A stretch of 64,000 bases of DNA from Scatophagus argus (GCF_020382885.2 NC_058498.1:24457001-24521000); one strand, 5' to 3'. Positions 26,380 to 37,073 are shown, numbered from the stretch's first letter. The notes: a model not told the origin generated them from the letters alone. Numbers and translations are program-made.

Positions 26380-27100
26380 TTTCACTGTCTGTGAGACTTT
26401 GTAGGTCATAAACAAGATTTTGAAATAAATTCTTGAAAGAAATTGCTAACCAGGGATAAGTAATGTGACAAGAGTGTTTGTCATCTTCAGGCGTCTGGTT
26501 ACAGAATTTTGTCCAGTCTGAAGTTAAGCTATGGGCAGGTAAACAAAGAACCACAATAGTCCTGGTATGAGGAAATAAAAAGAAATACTTTTTTCTGTAT
26601 TTCTCTGGTAACATGGCTCTGATCTTGACAGTTCCCTTTGTCCAAAGCTAAGCTCATTGTCAAAGGTAACACCCAGGTTCTTAGCAGTGCACTTGATATT
26701 TGGGATGAGTGGGATGAACTTGCACTTGATTAGAGAGGCACAGTGGTGTCAGAGTTAAATTTCAAAGGGTTTTGTGACATCCAGTCTCTCATAAAATTCA
26801 GAGGGTTTGATGAAGAGATAAAACTCTGTATCATCTGCATATCAGTGAAATGTGATGGTGACATGAGTGATGTGGCCTGATAGTAACATGTACAGAGAGA
26901 ACAGAAACAGGGTCAAGAATTGGTCTTTGAGGCATGTTTAATAATTGGAGCAGACAAAGACTTACTTCCCCCATTACCTCGCTGGGCAATTTAGGTGGAA
27001 TGATATCCACATGAGGGTTTCATGTGGCATGTGTGTGGATTCCATACCAACTTGCTGAAAGCTATTTAGCAAATGACGGGCATGGACAAAAGACAATAAT
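26380..27100 (-). mobile_element. Heavily decayed LINE with recognisable YADD motif
   Basis: The minus strand reads YADDTEFYLFIKPSE near 26,800-26,845 and KNLGVTFDNELSF near 26,650-26,690. Both are landmarks of CR1/L2-clade reverse transcriptases. Stops and frameshifts are frequent and there is no long ORF, so it is older than the 40-kb copy. Confidence 0.7.
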
Positions 27101-27490
27101 GGTAAAAGATACCAGTTTTGTCCTTAAGAGGGGAAACAAACTCATCAGCTGTATGTTCAGCAACTTGTCTTTGGTGTAGTGTGTAAATAAAATACACTGA
27201 TGGTCAGAGTCAAAGTCAAAACCAAGGGTAAACACTATGTCTTAAGGGGCGATTTTAGTTTATTCTTTAGCACAAAAGCTTGACTTCTACAAGCTCCACT
27301 TCTGGAGCTTTGGATCACTTGACTGTTGTGAGCACATAGACATTGTCCATTTTTTTTATGGAGCACTTGTTTTTTTATTTAATTTCTTGTCTTTTTCTGT
27401 TTTTTTTTTTTTTTGTTTGTTTTTTTTGTTTTTTTATCAAGGAAAATATCAGGAAAATATCAAAAACAAGACCAACAAGACCATATGCTA

Positions 27491-27528
27491 AATGGATCTG
27501 ATGGTGTAAATTCACCATCAGATCCATT
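27491..27528. repeat. Perfect 16-bp inverted repeat with 6-nt loop
   Basis: The arms AATGGATCTGATGGTG (27491-27506) and CACCATCAGATCCATT (27513-27528) are exact reverse complements around TAAATT. There is no U-tract or gene context for a terminator. Confidence 0.95.
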
Positions 27529-28096
27529 CTGTTTACCACTAAGAAAAAAAAACCAACTCTTTACCCAACATAGAATAAAGAGTCATCCCATTACAGGGTT
27601 GACTCAGACAATCAACTTTAATGTTTACCCTTATGAAAGAGTCCCCCCATGTGCATTGCATTTTATATTATGCAAGCTCAGTGTGAATGTAATTCTGTTG
27701 TGGTTAAGCAAGGGGTAATAAAATATGAAAGAGGAGAGAAGCAGGTTTTACAAGACTATTCTATAAATGAGAAATACACAGATCCCCACACGGAAAGAAA
27801 TATGCAGTTTAATCAACACCTTTAGGCAGCCATTGATGCTGCAAACACGGTTAGCAGCATCCCATATGGGAGCCTGGCTCCCAATATATCAATTCAGGGC
27901 CCCTTGCCTGGCAGAAGCTAGCTCAGTTTCCATAGTAACGCTCTGCACAAGCAACCCCCCCACCCTCTCCTTACCCATCACTCCACTGCTGCTAAGCAAT
28001 GCAGGAAGTGCAGCAATGGATGATGCTGTGCAATAGTCTCCAGCGTGGCACATTAACCTACATCCCCATCAGCCGGGGAAATAACCCGGACGCACA

Positions 28097-28308
28097 ATGA
28101 GAAAAGACAAGGAGGAAAGAGGATGGAAGGAGGAAAGGATGCAGAAGAAAAGGAGGGGAGGGAGATGATAGGAACATAGAAAGAAAAAGATGACGAGAAG
28201 GAGGAATGGTGGAGGTGTAGAGGGAATGGAAAGGAAAAGGAAAAGGAAAAATGAGCAAGGAAGGGAAGTGACTAGGAAAAGGAGAAAAAAGAAAGGGTGA
28301 TACAGGAT
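28097..28308. repeat. Homopurine-rich tract, about 210 bp
   Basis: The plus strand is almost entirely A and G with recurring GGAAAAGG and GAAGGAGG words. Such asymmetry can form triplex or other non-B DNA. Confidence 0.85.
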
Positions 28309-29005
28309 AGAAAATAGATTATGAATTTATTGTAAATCTTCTAAATACAAATGGGATTGCTGGATGCTAATAGAATTACTAGTCATTCAATAGCATACAT
28401 CACACATAATTACACTTCTAAATACTACAAGCCCAAAGTATGTGCAGGATGCTTACTGTAACTAAATAGAGAGAATCAGATCCTGGTCTCAGCAAATATT
28501 CACTCAGAGGAATCAGATACCAACACAAATAAAGCTCATTAACAATTTATATAAGCTGCGAAATAGTAAATCAGCTGACAGACTAAACAACAAAATGACC
28601 CCAGTTAATATATGTTTGAATATACTGATAACTACAGAAAACCCATTAGTGATCAAAGTCAAATGAAATGGCTCCGTGGTTGTGTCCTGATGACACAGTT
28701 TCTGTTCTGCCCATGTGCAGAGCATCCCTCTGCACTCAGTGGTCCTGATGAGAGGATGGAGGTTCCCTGCCTCTCTTTCATCTGCTCTGCTTACTCTTCA
28801 CATTTTCAACCAAATCATGGATTTCCACAGAAAGAATACATGCCACATCTCCGACCACACACTTCACTTAACAAGAGGGGGACGAGAAGAAGGCTGCCTC
28901 GTATGAGACACCCGCAAAAACAAAAGCTCTTCTTCTTCTTCCAACAGTCTGCAAGTGTGACACATGAAGAGAAGCTGACCAGAATAAAAGGTGGTGACTT
29001 ACCAA

Positions 29006-29086
29006 CATGAGTGATGACACACTGCACCCTCTGTAGCAGCTCCTGGACCGACATCTCGTCTTCTCTCAGCCAGCACAGCATCTCAG
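29006..29086 (-). CDS. Candidate first coding exon of an unidentified minus-strand gene
   Basis: Read on the minus strand, an open frame starts MLCWLREDEMSVQELLQRVQ and continues CVITHV, followed by a near-perfect donor (GTAAGT). Upstream lies a purine-rich leader with (GA)n, and no earlier in-frame ATG is needed. Codon choice looks coding. It could be the first coding exon of a gene running left from about 29.2 kb. I do not recognise the protein and can attach no downstream exon with certainty. A chance ORF next to a donor-like site remains possible. Confidence 0.4.
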
Positions 29087-29138
29087 GGTGTGGGTCGCAT
29101 CCACTCTCCTCCCCTTCTCTCTCTCGCCGCTCTCCCCG

Positions 29139-29174
<36 letters not shown>
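29139..29174. repeat. (TC)n microsatellite in the leader of the candidate minus-strand exon
   Basis: About 17 TC units (GA on the minus strand), interrupted near the left end. It lies just upstream of the candidate MLCWLREDE exon and would fall in its 5' UTR. Confidence 0.95.
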
Positions 29175-29180
<6 letters not shown>

Positions 29181-29189
29181 CGCTGCCAC

Positions 29190-30299
29190 GCCTCCCCTCG
29201 TCACCCTTCCTTTCAAGACAATTTCCAATCCTTTAGCTCCTCAATCCAGTTTTCGCCACTGAACTATTCTGCTCTTTTCTCTCTGCTGCTTTATCTTTCT
29301 TCACTTTATTCTTGGATGTTTCTGATGTCAAGCATGTCCTCTGCCTCATCACAGCTCCTCCAAATCCAAACAATCACAAAGCCTAAGAATGGCACTGCTG
29401 TTACCGCTCCCAGGCAGTCAGCAAAATAGTAAGCATGGGGATAAAATGAATAGTTTGTCAGCCAGGCACAGGTGAAATAAGCAAGGCAGCAAGTCAGGGG
29501 ATAAAACAGCAATTAGCTCAGCCAGCCAGTCAGTGACTAAAATAAGCCTGCGTTAAGAGAGCAAAAATAGCAAGTTCATTTGTCGACCAGTCAACCAGAC
29601 AATAAACAGTATGGACAATCATTCAGTGAACAAAAGAGAGTTCGTTTTGTCAGTCTGTCCAGCACAAAGAAAAATAAAGAGAAGAACCACTTTGAACACA
29701 AAAGCCACTCAGTAACTGGGTTAAAAAGCTATTAATCCAACAAAACATCAGTCACTCAGATACTTATTCAGTCCTTCTCATGAGGAAAGTAAGAAAAAAA
29801 AACCCTCAGAGTCAAAAAATGCAATAATCCTCACGGCAAAAAAAGATAGTCCCAAAAAATGTTTCAGACATGCTGAACCCAGAAAAAAAGAAAGAATGCT
29901 CACATGGAAGTGAGGAGGAAAAGGGAAACAGAATGTAAATTGTTTTTTTTTCCACAGAAGACACTCTTCTGGCTGTGGGTAGGAAAGCACTGCTGCTGCT
30001 GTCTCTGCCGCTTTGATGATGCTCTGTTTGCTCTAATAAAGAAGCTGAGTCACAACGAGAGGAAACGAATCGCAGGGCTGCTACACCTGCCTCCAGGGTG
30101 GAGGGAGAGACACAGAAACAGAAGGGAGGGTGGATGGATGGGGGGTGGGTCGGGGTTAATAGGTCCATGAGAGAAATCCTGGTGCCTGGAGCTGGTCTTT
30201 ACATGGACTGGAGCTAATGGAATATTGATTGATCCTTAAACTGAAATATTCCCTAATTTTCATTGCATTTAAGATAGAGGAAGTAACACAAAATATCAG
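29190..30299. other. Non-coding sequence, possible promoter region of the candidate minus-strand gene
   Basis: If the candidate exon at 29.0 kb is real, its promoter lies here. No TATA box or CpG-rich block is evident. A TGAGTCA (AP-1-type) site lies near 30,046. Confidence 0.35.
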
Positions 30300-30870
30300 A
30301 TTTTTCTTTTCTTGAGTCACTTAAAAGACAATATCCTTGCTGAGCATCTCCGGTTTCACCGCCATTATGTTGTGAAGGCTCAAACAAAACAAATCAATAG
30401 CCGCCACCCATCATTTGTCATTCATGCTTTGGCTGCATGGATTCATTCAAATGCTCTGCTGATCCTGCTCCACGTTTTGATTAAAGCAAACAATGCCAGG
30501 CAGGGGCATTAACATGACTCCATAAGCCTATCACTCCTGGGACCATGGAGATTGCCTGGGAGACTACCATTAACCAGAGACATCTGCACTCAGCCTCACC
30601 CTGCCAGCCAATTACAGGCCCTAGTGAAGGCTTTCAAACAACAGAGGCAGCAGCTGGCACACAAAGCAGAGCATAATCTTGGGAAGCGAGGGCTGTATAC
30701 AGTACAATAATTTGGCTTTTTGTGAATTTAGAATTAATAAATGACTGGCAAAAACACTAATGTTTCACAATTAGTCACCATTTCATTATCATAAAATCAA
30801 AAAGAATCCAAAAGATAATTTTCCGCATTAATTAAGCAGAGTAATGCGATGAGACGCTGTGATCAGAGGA
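30300..30870. promoter_or_regulatory. Candidate conserved non-coding element upstream of rfc4
   Basis: This stretch has no microsatellite, transposon hallmark or plausible gene. It is dense with homeodomain-type cores such as ATTAATTAAG and TTTGATTAAAG. Its complexity resembles vertebrate conserved non-coding elements, and it lies between the candidate minus-strand first exon and the rfc4 promoter. Conservation cannot be tested here. Confidence 0.3.
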
Positions 30871-30939
30871 GAAGAAAAGGATGGGAGGAGCGAGGAAAAG
30901 GTGGGACATGACCGACTCCAACATCCGAAGCATCTGATT

Positions 30940-31142
30940 GGAGGTTACAAAATGTCGTCGCCGGAAGTCGTTTTCTCCTCCAGGGCGGGAAGATTCTTCT
31001 GCTGTTACACATGTCAACAAGCGGACTATACCTAGCGCTGAGACATCCAGTTAACAGAAGAAGCATCACTGTAACGTTTTGACACGCAGTGAGGCCTGCG
31101 GTGGGACACTGAGGTCAGAGCTCGTCTTAACGGCAGTATAAC
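30940..31142 (+). promoter_or_regulatory. rfc4: rfc4 promoter and inferred non-coding exon 1
   Basis: Immediately upstream of rfc4 are CCGGAAGT (ETS-type, 30961-30968) and GGCGGGAA (E2F-type, 30984-30991). Both are typical of TATA-less promoters of S-phase genes. A good donor (GTAAGT at 31143) lies upstream of the acceptor at 31907, so a non-coding first exon ending at 31142 is inferred. The transcription start is not visible. The block is richer in CpG than the AT-rich flank to its left. Confidence 0.55.
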
Positions 31143-31829
31143 GTAAGTGCGATGTCTGCAGAATCAACAGCTAACAGTTGGCTAATCCAACAAGCTAATA
31201 GTAAATAGGCCAGAGCTGGCTAACTTAGGTAGCTAATTGTTAGCGTGTAGGTTACTGTTGTATCAAATCCAAACTGTAATTTCTTCCATTTCACGTACGC
31301 CTTGTGTCAATAATCGTCGTTTGTAATGCTAAATGACAGCGTCGCTTAATATATAAAGCTTAACCACAATAAGTATTCTTCGTATTGAGCGGCATCTAAC
31401 GTTAGTACTGCCAAACGTCGAAACTCGGTAATGTGGTTTTTATTCTTGTCAAATCTGACATTGCTCTGCACTTCGGAGAAATTGGACTTTCGAATCATTT
31501 AAACTTTGTTAATTGTGCTGCTCGGTATCAGACACTGATGTACCTGTCTGAAACACGAGCTAACGCTGGGCGTTTGGTTGCAAATGTTAGCTATTGTCGA
31601 ATACTTACTGATCATGTTATTGCAGCGATTCAGTGATGTCACACTTTTGGTAGTTTTATTAGGCATTTTTACTGTATTTCCGGCGGTTCCTTTACTTACT
31701 TGGACACATTTGAGCTTCTTACCAGATGTCTGTAACACAGCGGTGTTGTTGAATAACCACCAGACATTATGTATGTTCTCTCTAAGGGAGGCTTTGTGCT
31801 GCAGCTCCGTTTTAGGTGGTACATGTCTG

Positions 31830-31830
<1 letters not shown>

Positions 31831-31860
<30 letters not shown>
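31831..31860. repeat. (TG)15 microsatellite in rfc4 intron 1
   Basis: Ends about 50 bp before the acceptor of the first coding exon. Confidence 0.96.
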
Positions 31861-31863
<3 letters not shown>

Positions 31864-31921
31864 CTGTAAGGTTGTTTATTCCTGAGTGTTTCTGCTGCTT
31901 TTACCAGACTTAGGAGAAATC

Positions 31922-32037
31922 ATGCAGGCCTTTTTGAAAGGAGCGACTGTTCAGACTGCGAGACCTCAGAAAGACAAGGCAGCAGCAGGGCCCAGCACAG
32001 AGAAGAAAACCAAGGCTATTCCATGGGTGGAGAAATA
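31922..32037 (+). CDS. rfc4: rfc4 coding exon 1 (residues 1-38 plus 2 nt)
   Basis: Holds the start codon, the RFC4-type N-terminus MQAFLKG and the lysine/alanine-rich linker ending in PWVEK. The exon probably begins at 31908 after a CAG acceptor, or at 31914 after TAG. It ends two bases into a Tyr codon before a GTAAGT donor. Confidence 0.95.
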
Positions 32038-35000
32038 GTAAGTTTAAACCAAAGATGTGTACTCTATGTTTTTTTCCTTCTTTCCCTAAGATCTGAAGTG
32101 ATTCCCCAATTTGAAGATTTTTTTTCCTCCTAGAAAATACATGAAAATAAAAACATGATTGAAACATAGGATATTTTATGCCTTCATGTCAAGGCTGTCA
32201 TCATTGTGTATATTGATTAAAAAAAATCAGCCCAAGCGATAATCTGTTTGTACTACATTACAATAGATTGTGCAGTTGTGTTCATAAAGTTGCCACAGAG
32301 TGGATATAATGTGTGCTGATGATCACCTGTACCATTGCTGGGATGTATGGAATGTGTATAATTAGTGAGCCAGCATGTTAAATCCATGTGAACATGGCTG
32401 TGTTCTCGCAGTAGGCCAAAGTGCGTTGATGAGGTGGCCTTTCAGGAGGAGGTGGTGGCAGTTCTGAAGAAGTCTCTGGAAGGAGCAGATGTGAGTATCA
32501 GGTTCTGAAGATTCTGCAACCATCCTGTATTTCAGGGGCAAGCTTTGAGTATCGTGCAGCAGAGAAATGTTGTTCACAGAGCAGCAATGACCCATTCCAT
32601 TAACTCTGCAGCTGCAGTGCTGACATTTAGACATGTTAATTGCAGCATGTAGATGAGTGGTCAGACATTACATCTCAATAAAGCTGCATTCCGTTTTTCT
32701 CAGTACACGAGAAGCACAGCGTCTTAAAACTGAGTGAGCAGAGCAGGTTGATGCGGGTGTTCGGGATGGGTCTCGTCAGCAGCCACAGCGTCCTCAGTGG
32801 ATAACTTAGCAGACGTCAAATACACAACCCATTTCCCATCACTAGACGTTTTATTGTTTTTTTTTCTTTCAATTTGTACATGTGTTGTTTTCCTTCCTAC
32901 ATTTCCATTGAGAAAAACTAAACATTCTTTGTGACAGTATCAAAATAAAAGAAGTGATAGTCCAACGATATAAAAGGAATTAGTAAAACAAGACAAATCA
33001 AAGCAGTACGCAAACAAAGACAAACGTGGGTTAAATCATGCAGCCTCTCTGTGTCTCACTGGTTTTGTGGTTGCACCACAGCTTCCCAACTTGCTGTTTT
33101 ACGGCCCTCCTGGAACAGGAAAGACGTCCACCATCTTAGCTGCTGCCAGAGAGCTTTATGGGTAAGTGATCTGTTGACGATCATTCACAGTAATAATGGT
33201 ATATAATATTTTACATGATGGAAAAATATACCTAACATGATAACGGCAGGACCTTGGGGCAAATTGAAAACTACAACTAAAGAACTGAGAGATAAATATT
33301 GTTTATTTTTTTTTTGTTTTCACTTAATATTTGAAGGTTAACTCCTATGTTAAGATCGGCACGTAAAGATATTGAACTTATTTTATTGAAGTTGTGTATT
33401 CTGTAACATATAGAGAGAGAAACAGCTTCTTTCCACAAGCCATCAGACTCATCAACACACTGATGAACACCCCATGAACATTTCACGACATGTCACTTGC
33501 ACTTTACTCTTTGCACCTTACATACTGCATCCTACTGCACATACCGGTATGTCCATTGACTGTACTTCTGCTGCTATGACTGTGTGTGTGTGTATTTTTA
33601 TTGTACATAGTTTTATCAGGATGCTGTCCTTTTACTGCACACTGTGTGTGCCTGTTGTGGGTGTATGTGTATGGGTGCGTGGGTGTGTGTGTGTGAAATT
33701 ATTGTCACTGTCTTACCTACATGTTTAGTTTTAGTTTTAGTTTTTAGTTTTTACTGCACATTGGAGACTGGTCAAACGAAATTTCAATTTTCTGTGCTAA
33801 CCCCTGTTACATAGATCTTTGACAATAAAGTACACTTTGACTTTGACTATAGAATATAACCTAGAACATCATTATAGCACTAATACCCTGAAGCATTGTG
33901 GTATCATTTCAGGGTCATGGTGCCCAACCCTAGTAAGAGCCAGACATTTGAGTACTTTGTATTTATTATAATCTCAGTTTGATGATTCACCTGGTTTAGG
34001 TTCTTGGATTCCCCTCTCATATTATTCCCATCTCCTTCTCTATTGTCTCTTCTCCAGTCCAGAACTGTACAGACAGAGGGTGCTGGAGCTCAATGCCTCC
34101 GATGAACGAGGCATCCAGGTCGTCCGAGAGAAGGTCAAGAGCTTTGCTCAGCTCACTGTGGCCGGGACTCGCTCAGAGTGAGTCAGCATCGACGGCATCA
34201 CATGAAGGCGCAACTATAGTGTAGTTTTCTTGATGGTTGAAACATAAAAAACCTTTGGTGTTGGAATGAATAGTTTCAGATACATATCCCAGTCGGTAAA
34301 TTCTAATCAAATGCTGTGTTTACCTGTGTCTGTAGTGGGAAGTCGTGTCCTCCTTTTAAGATCATCATCCTGGATGAAGCAGACTCCATGACCCCACCGG
34401 CACAGGCTGCTCTCAGACGGACCATGGAGAAGGAGTCCCGCACCACCCGCTTCTGCCTCATCTGTAACTACATCAGCAGGTCAGCTTGCTTATCACAGTC
34501 AGTCAGCACACGAAACACACTCTGTGTGTGTGTGTGTGTGTGACTGATGCTGACCTATCTGTGTGTCTTTTTGTTCCTCAGGATTATTGAGCCTCTCACC
34601 TCCAGATGTTCCAAGTTTCGCTTCAAACCTCTAGCCAATCAGATCCAAGAAGAGCGCCTGCTGGAGATCTGTGAGAAGGAGAACCTTAAGTATACCAAAG
34701 AGGTAAATCAGAAACTATGTGACAGTATTGCTGCAATTTTCACCTGTAAAAAATGTTTAAAATTGTCTTATTGTCCTATCATGAAAATATTAAGCCCTTA
34801 TGTTCAGAAACTAGTCCTTAAAACTTAAGACTATCCTGGAAAGGTTGTTTTCCTGTACTTATTTACTCAGCGTTCATTGTTTCAGTTATTTACTACACCA
34901 ACACTTGTATTTAGACCAGGAGAGTTCTAAACATACCGAGCACCTGTAGTGCAGCTCATTTGGTCCACACCAAGGGGGACTGGTGTTTCCTGCTAATTCT

Positions 35001-35794
35001 TTTACTAGTTAACGGATTTTTGGACTCTAGTCACAAAGTTGATGCATTTAGACTGAATTTGACAAAATCAGAGATGACTTGCAGCTTGACTTTTGTGACT
35101 TCACTTGGATTTCATGGTGCATTCTTTTAGAGCATGTCTCCATGTACCACAATACTTAATTTTTTTATTATTATTTTCTTTTTTTTACTGCAGTATTTTT
35201 AAATAATTAAGCCATACCCAGTATGCATACACACAAAGTTAATTTCACACACTGCTCTAATTTGTCCTAGTGGTACATGTAAGAGCACAGTAATGTCAAA
35301 CCAGTGCTGTGCCCCCCTCAGAAGCATTTACATTCAAATTTTAAGGAAAATTAATATACCATGATATACAGAGAGCTTCACATTGTGCTGTGGTTTAAAT
35401 GTCAGGCCACACTGCTCAGCCCTAGTTGAGACTCTATTGTTAAAATGACATTACTTATTATTTGGTGAAGAGTGCATTATGACTTGTTTGGGATGTGAAA
35501 CTCCCAAAAAGTTTCGAACTTGATTTGAGCTGAGATTCGTCAGTCAGAGCTTCTGAAGGATCTCTCTGTGCAAGATCAATGCATTCTTGCCTACTTGTAA
35601 AATGTTTTAAATTTTCATCCAGAGTATAACAGCGTTGGTGAGGGTGTCGGATGGAGACCTGCGGAAAGCCATTACCTTCCTTCAGAGTGCTGCACGCCTC
35701 AGTGTTGACAAGGAGATCACAGAGAACGCCATCACTGAAATAGCAGGGGTGAGACGTACTTCTGCGTGTCATGCAGGAGAACTGCTGATGCCCC

Positions 35795-35829
<35 letters not shown>

Positions 35830-37073
35830 TAAGTCATTCTGCACATCTGACACTTTGTCTTCCTTTATTCCCATCATGTCAATCTGTGGTCATGCTCTCT
35901 TATAGGTGGTCCCTTCCAAGATGATTGACAACTTGCTCCAGATCTGCTTCAGAGGAACATTTGAGAAACTAGAGGTGGCAGTCAAGGTATGAGTTTTGGC
36001 ATACTGGTGCTTTGTCATTGTATGCCTAAATTTGCACCACTTTGTTTTCTGAGACATGCTTTTGTTTTCTTGTTAGTTGCCCTAAATTCAATATTTCAGA
36101 TTATTTAACTATGAACTAAAATGACCAAAAAGAACCTTTTTTTTCTGTATTCATGTTGACATGCAGTGGATATGCATCGCACAGGCTTTCTCTCACTCCC
36201 TGTAATGTCAGATTCTCTCATGTTGAATGTCTTCTTTATTAGAACCTGGTGGATGAGGGCTATGCAGCCACACAGATCCTGAGTCAGCTCCATGAGTCTA
36301 TCATAGAGCAGGACCTGAGTGACAAGCAGAAGTCAGCCATCACTGAGAAGATGGCGGTAAGTGATGCCTGGAGCTTTGTATGTGAATATTGCAACTGTTG
36401 TGACTGCAATGCTGACAAACAGGCATTATTTATTATTATATTCATTAAATGTGACAATTGTTGGATGAGTACAGACACCAGCTTGCACAGAGGAAACAGA
36501 TAGCAGAGTTTAATTTTGATAAAGTCACTTACTAAATGAACGACTTTTGGTGACAGCTGATATGAGCTGCCCGCTGGGGATGTTTGCCGGTTTAATTCTG
36601 TGTGTGTGTGTGAGATGGTCAGCATCAGCTAAAGATGAGAAGCTGCTCCTGGAATGTTTCAAATGAGAAATGGAGAGCTAGGATTAGAACATCTTTGTGG
36701 CCCAGTGGCACTAGCAATACAGTTGTTTTGTACACTACGAGTGTTGCAGGAGTTTTGACCTCTTGAAAATCTTCTCTGCAGTGGTGTGCAGTGACAGAAA
36801 AAGGTTGCCTAACCCTTATAACGAAATGCTGTAAAGGTTAAGCAGCATTTGATGAGCAGCATGGGTGGGGGGGGGGGGTTGCACAAAGATACTGTATTAT
36901 GCCATAATACACTTTGATATGTCCTGTAGAAATTAATGCATCGTCACTTTGTGCTTGTGTTTTCGTCTGTGGTTCAGGTTGTTAGTAAGTGCCTGTCAGA
37001 CGGTGCAGATGAGTACCTGCAGATGTTGAGTCTGTGTTCAGTCATCATGCAGCAGGCTTCACAGAACAACTAG
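31922..37073 (+). CDS. rfc4: Replication factor C subunit 4 (10 coding exons, 358 aa)
   Basis: Small subunit of the RFC clamp loader, which uses ATP to open and load PCNA onto primer-template junctions in the nucleus. Coding exons: 31922-32037, 32412-32490, 33082-33161, 34058-34177, 34336-34479, 34582-34702, 35623-35748, 35906-35986, 36243-36356, 36978-37073. All junctions are GT-AG and phases match, giving 1,077 nt and 358 residues (the human protein is 363). AAA+ motifs are intact: Walker A GPPGTGKT at 73-80, Walker B DEAD at 145-148, sensor 1 around N176, and the SRC arginine-finger motif at 187-189. The N-terminus MQAFLKG and the stretch [22 protein letters not shown] are diagnostic of RFC4 rather than RFC2, 3 or 5. 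The start codon begins the conserved N-terminus, 14 nt after an acceptor. No frameshift or missing motif is seen. Confidence 0.97.
32412..32490 (+). CDS. rfc4: rfc4 coding exon 2 (residues 39-65)
   Basis: Completes the split Tyr codon and encodes [14 protein letters not shown] onward, the start of the AAA+ module. Acceptor CGCAG at 32407-32411; donor GTGAGT at 32491. Confidence 0.96.
33082..33161 (+). CDS. rfc4: rfc4 coding exon 3, Walker A (residues 66-91 plus 2 nt)
   Basis: Encodes [20 protein letters not shown], the ATP-binding P-loop (K79, T80). Acceptor CACAG, donor GTAAGT at 33162. Confidence 0.97.
33410..33846 (+). mobile_element. LINE 3' UTR fragment inside an rfc4 intron
   Basis: Starts with the SFFPQAI-type coding remnant (AACAGCTTCTTTCCACAAGC). 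A T/G-rich 3' UTR follows, ending in AATAAAG and a repeated TTTGAC tail, as in fish CR1/L2-type elements. It is a 5'-truncated copy in the sense orientation within the intron between rfc4 coding exons 3 and 4. Confidence 0.75.
34058..34177 (+). CDS. rfc4: rfc4 coding exon 4 (residues 92-131 plus 2 nt)
   Basis: Encodes the conserved [17 protein letters not shown] segment following Walker A. Acceptor TCCAG; donor GTGAGT at 34178 splits the Asp132 codon. Confidence 0.97.
34336..34479 (+). CDS. rfc4: rfc4 coding exon 5, Walker B and sensor 1 (residues 132-179 plus 2 nt)
   Basis: Contains Walker B IIILDEAD (DEAD at 145-148), the [10 protein letters not shown] helix and sensor 1 CLICNY. Acceptor TGTAG, donor GTCAGC at 34480, which is slightly weak. 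Confidence 0.97.
34523..34542. repeat. (TG)n microsatellite in an rfc4 intron
   Basis: Ten TG units in the 102-bp intron between coding exons 5 and 6. Confidence 0.95.
34582..34702 (+). CDS. rfc4: rfc4 coding exon 6, SRC motif (residues 180-220)
   Basis: Encodes [17 protein letters not shown]. The SRC motif (187-189) supplies the arginine finger that acts on the neighbouring subunit's ATP. Acceptor CTCAG, donor GTAAAT. Confidence 0.96.
35623..35748 (+). CDS. rfc4: rfc4 coding exon 7 (residues 221-262)
   Basis: Encodes the sensor-2 region with [16 protein letters not shown]. Acceptor TCCAG, donor GTGAGA. A (TTA)n microsatellite follows in the intron. Confidence 0.96.
35795..35826. repeat. 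(TTA)n microsatellite in an rfc4 intron
   Basis: About 10 TTA units between coding exons 7 and 8. Confidence 0.95.
35906..35986 (+). CDS. rfc4: rfc4 coding exon 8 (residues 263-289)
   Basis: Encodes [20 protein letters not shown] and continues to K289, the start of the C-terminal helical collar domain. In phase at both ends; acceptor TATAG, donor GTATGA. Confidence 0.94.
36243..36356 (+). CDS. rfc4: rfc4 coding exon 9 (residues 290-327)
   Basis: Encodes [20 protein letters not shown] and [14 protein letters not shown] of the collar domain. Acceptor TTTATTAG, donor GTAAGT. Confidence 0.95.
36978..37073 (+). CDS. rfc4: rfc4 terminal coding exon (residues 328-358 and stop)
   Basis: Encodes [20 protein letters not shown] and the QQASQNN tail, ending in TAG at 37071-37073. 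It matches the C-terminus expected for RFC4. Confidence 0.96.
   Translation, partial: VVSKCLSDGADEYLQMLSLCSVIMQQASQNN

Larger units (their letters stand above)
27101..29000. other. Non-coding sequence upstream of or within a candidate minus-strand gene
   Basis: T-rich runs at about 27,340-27,440, a palindrome at 27,491 and the purine tract at 28,097-28,308. The 27,780-28,080 segment is complex and repeat-free, with no clear exon. Confidence 0.5.

Noticed and set aside
28815..29228. The full 137-codon minus-strand ORF as a gene
   Set aside because: Its N-terminal half is (GA)n translated as Arg-Glu, and its C-terminal half lies beyond a clear splice donor. Only the central segment is kept as a candidate exon.
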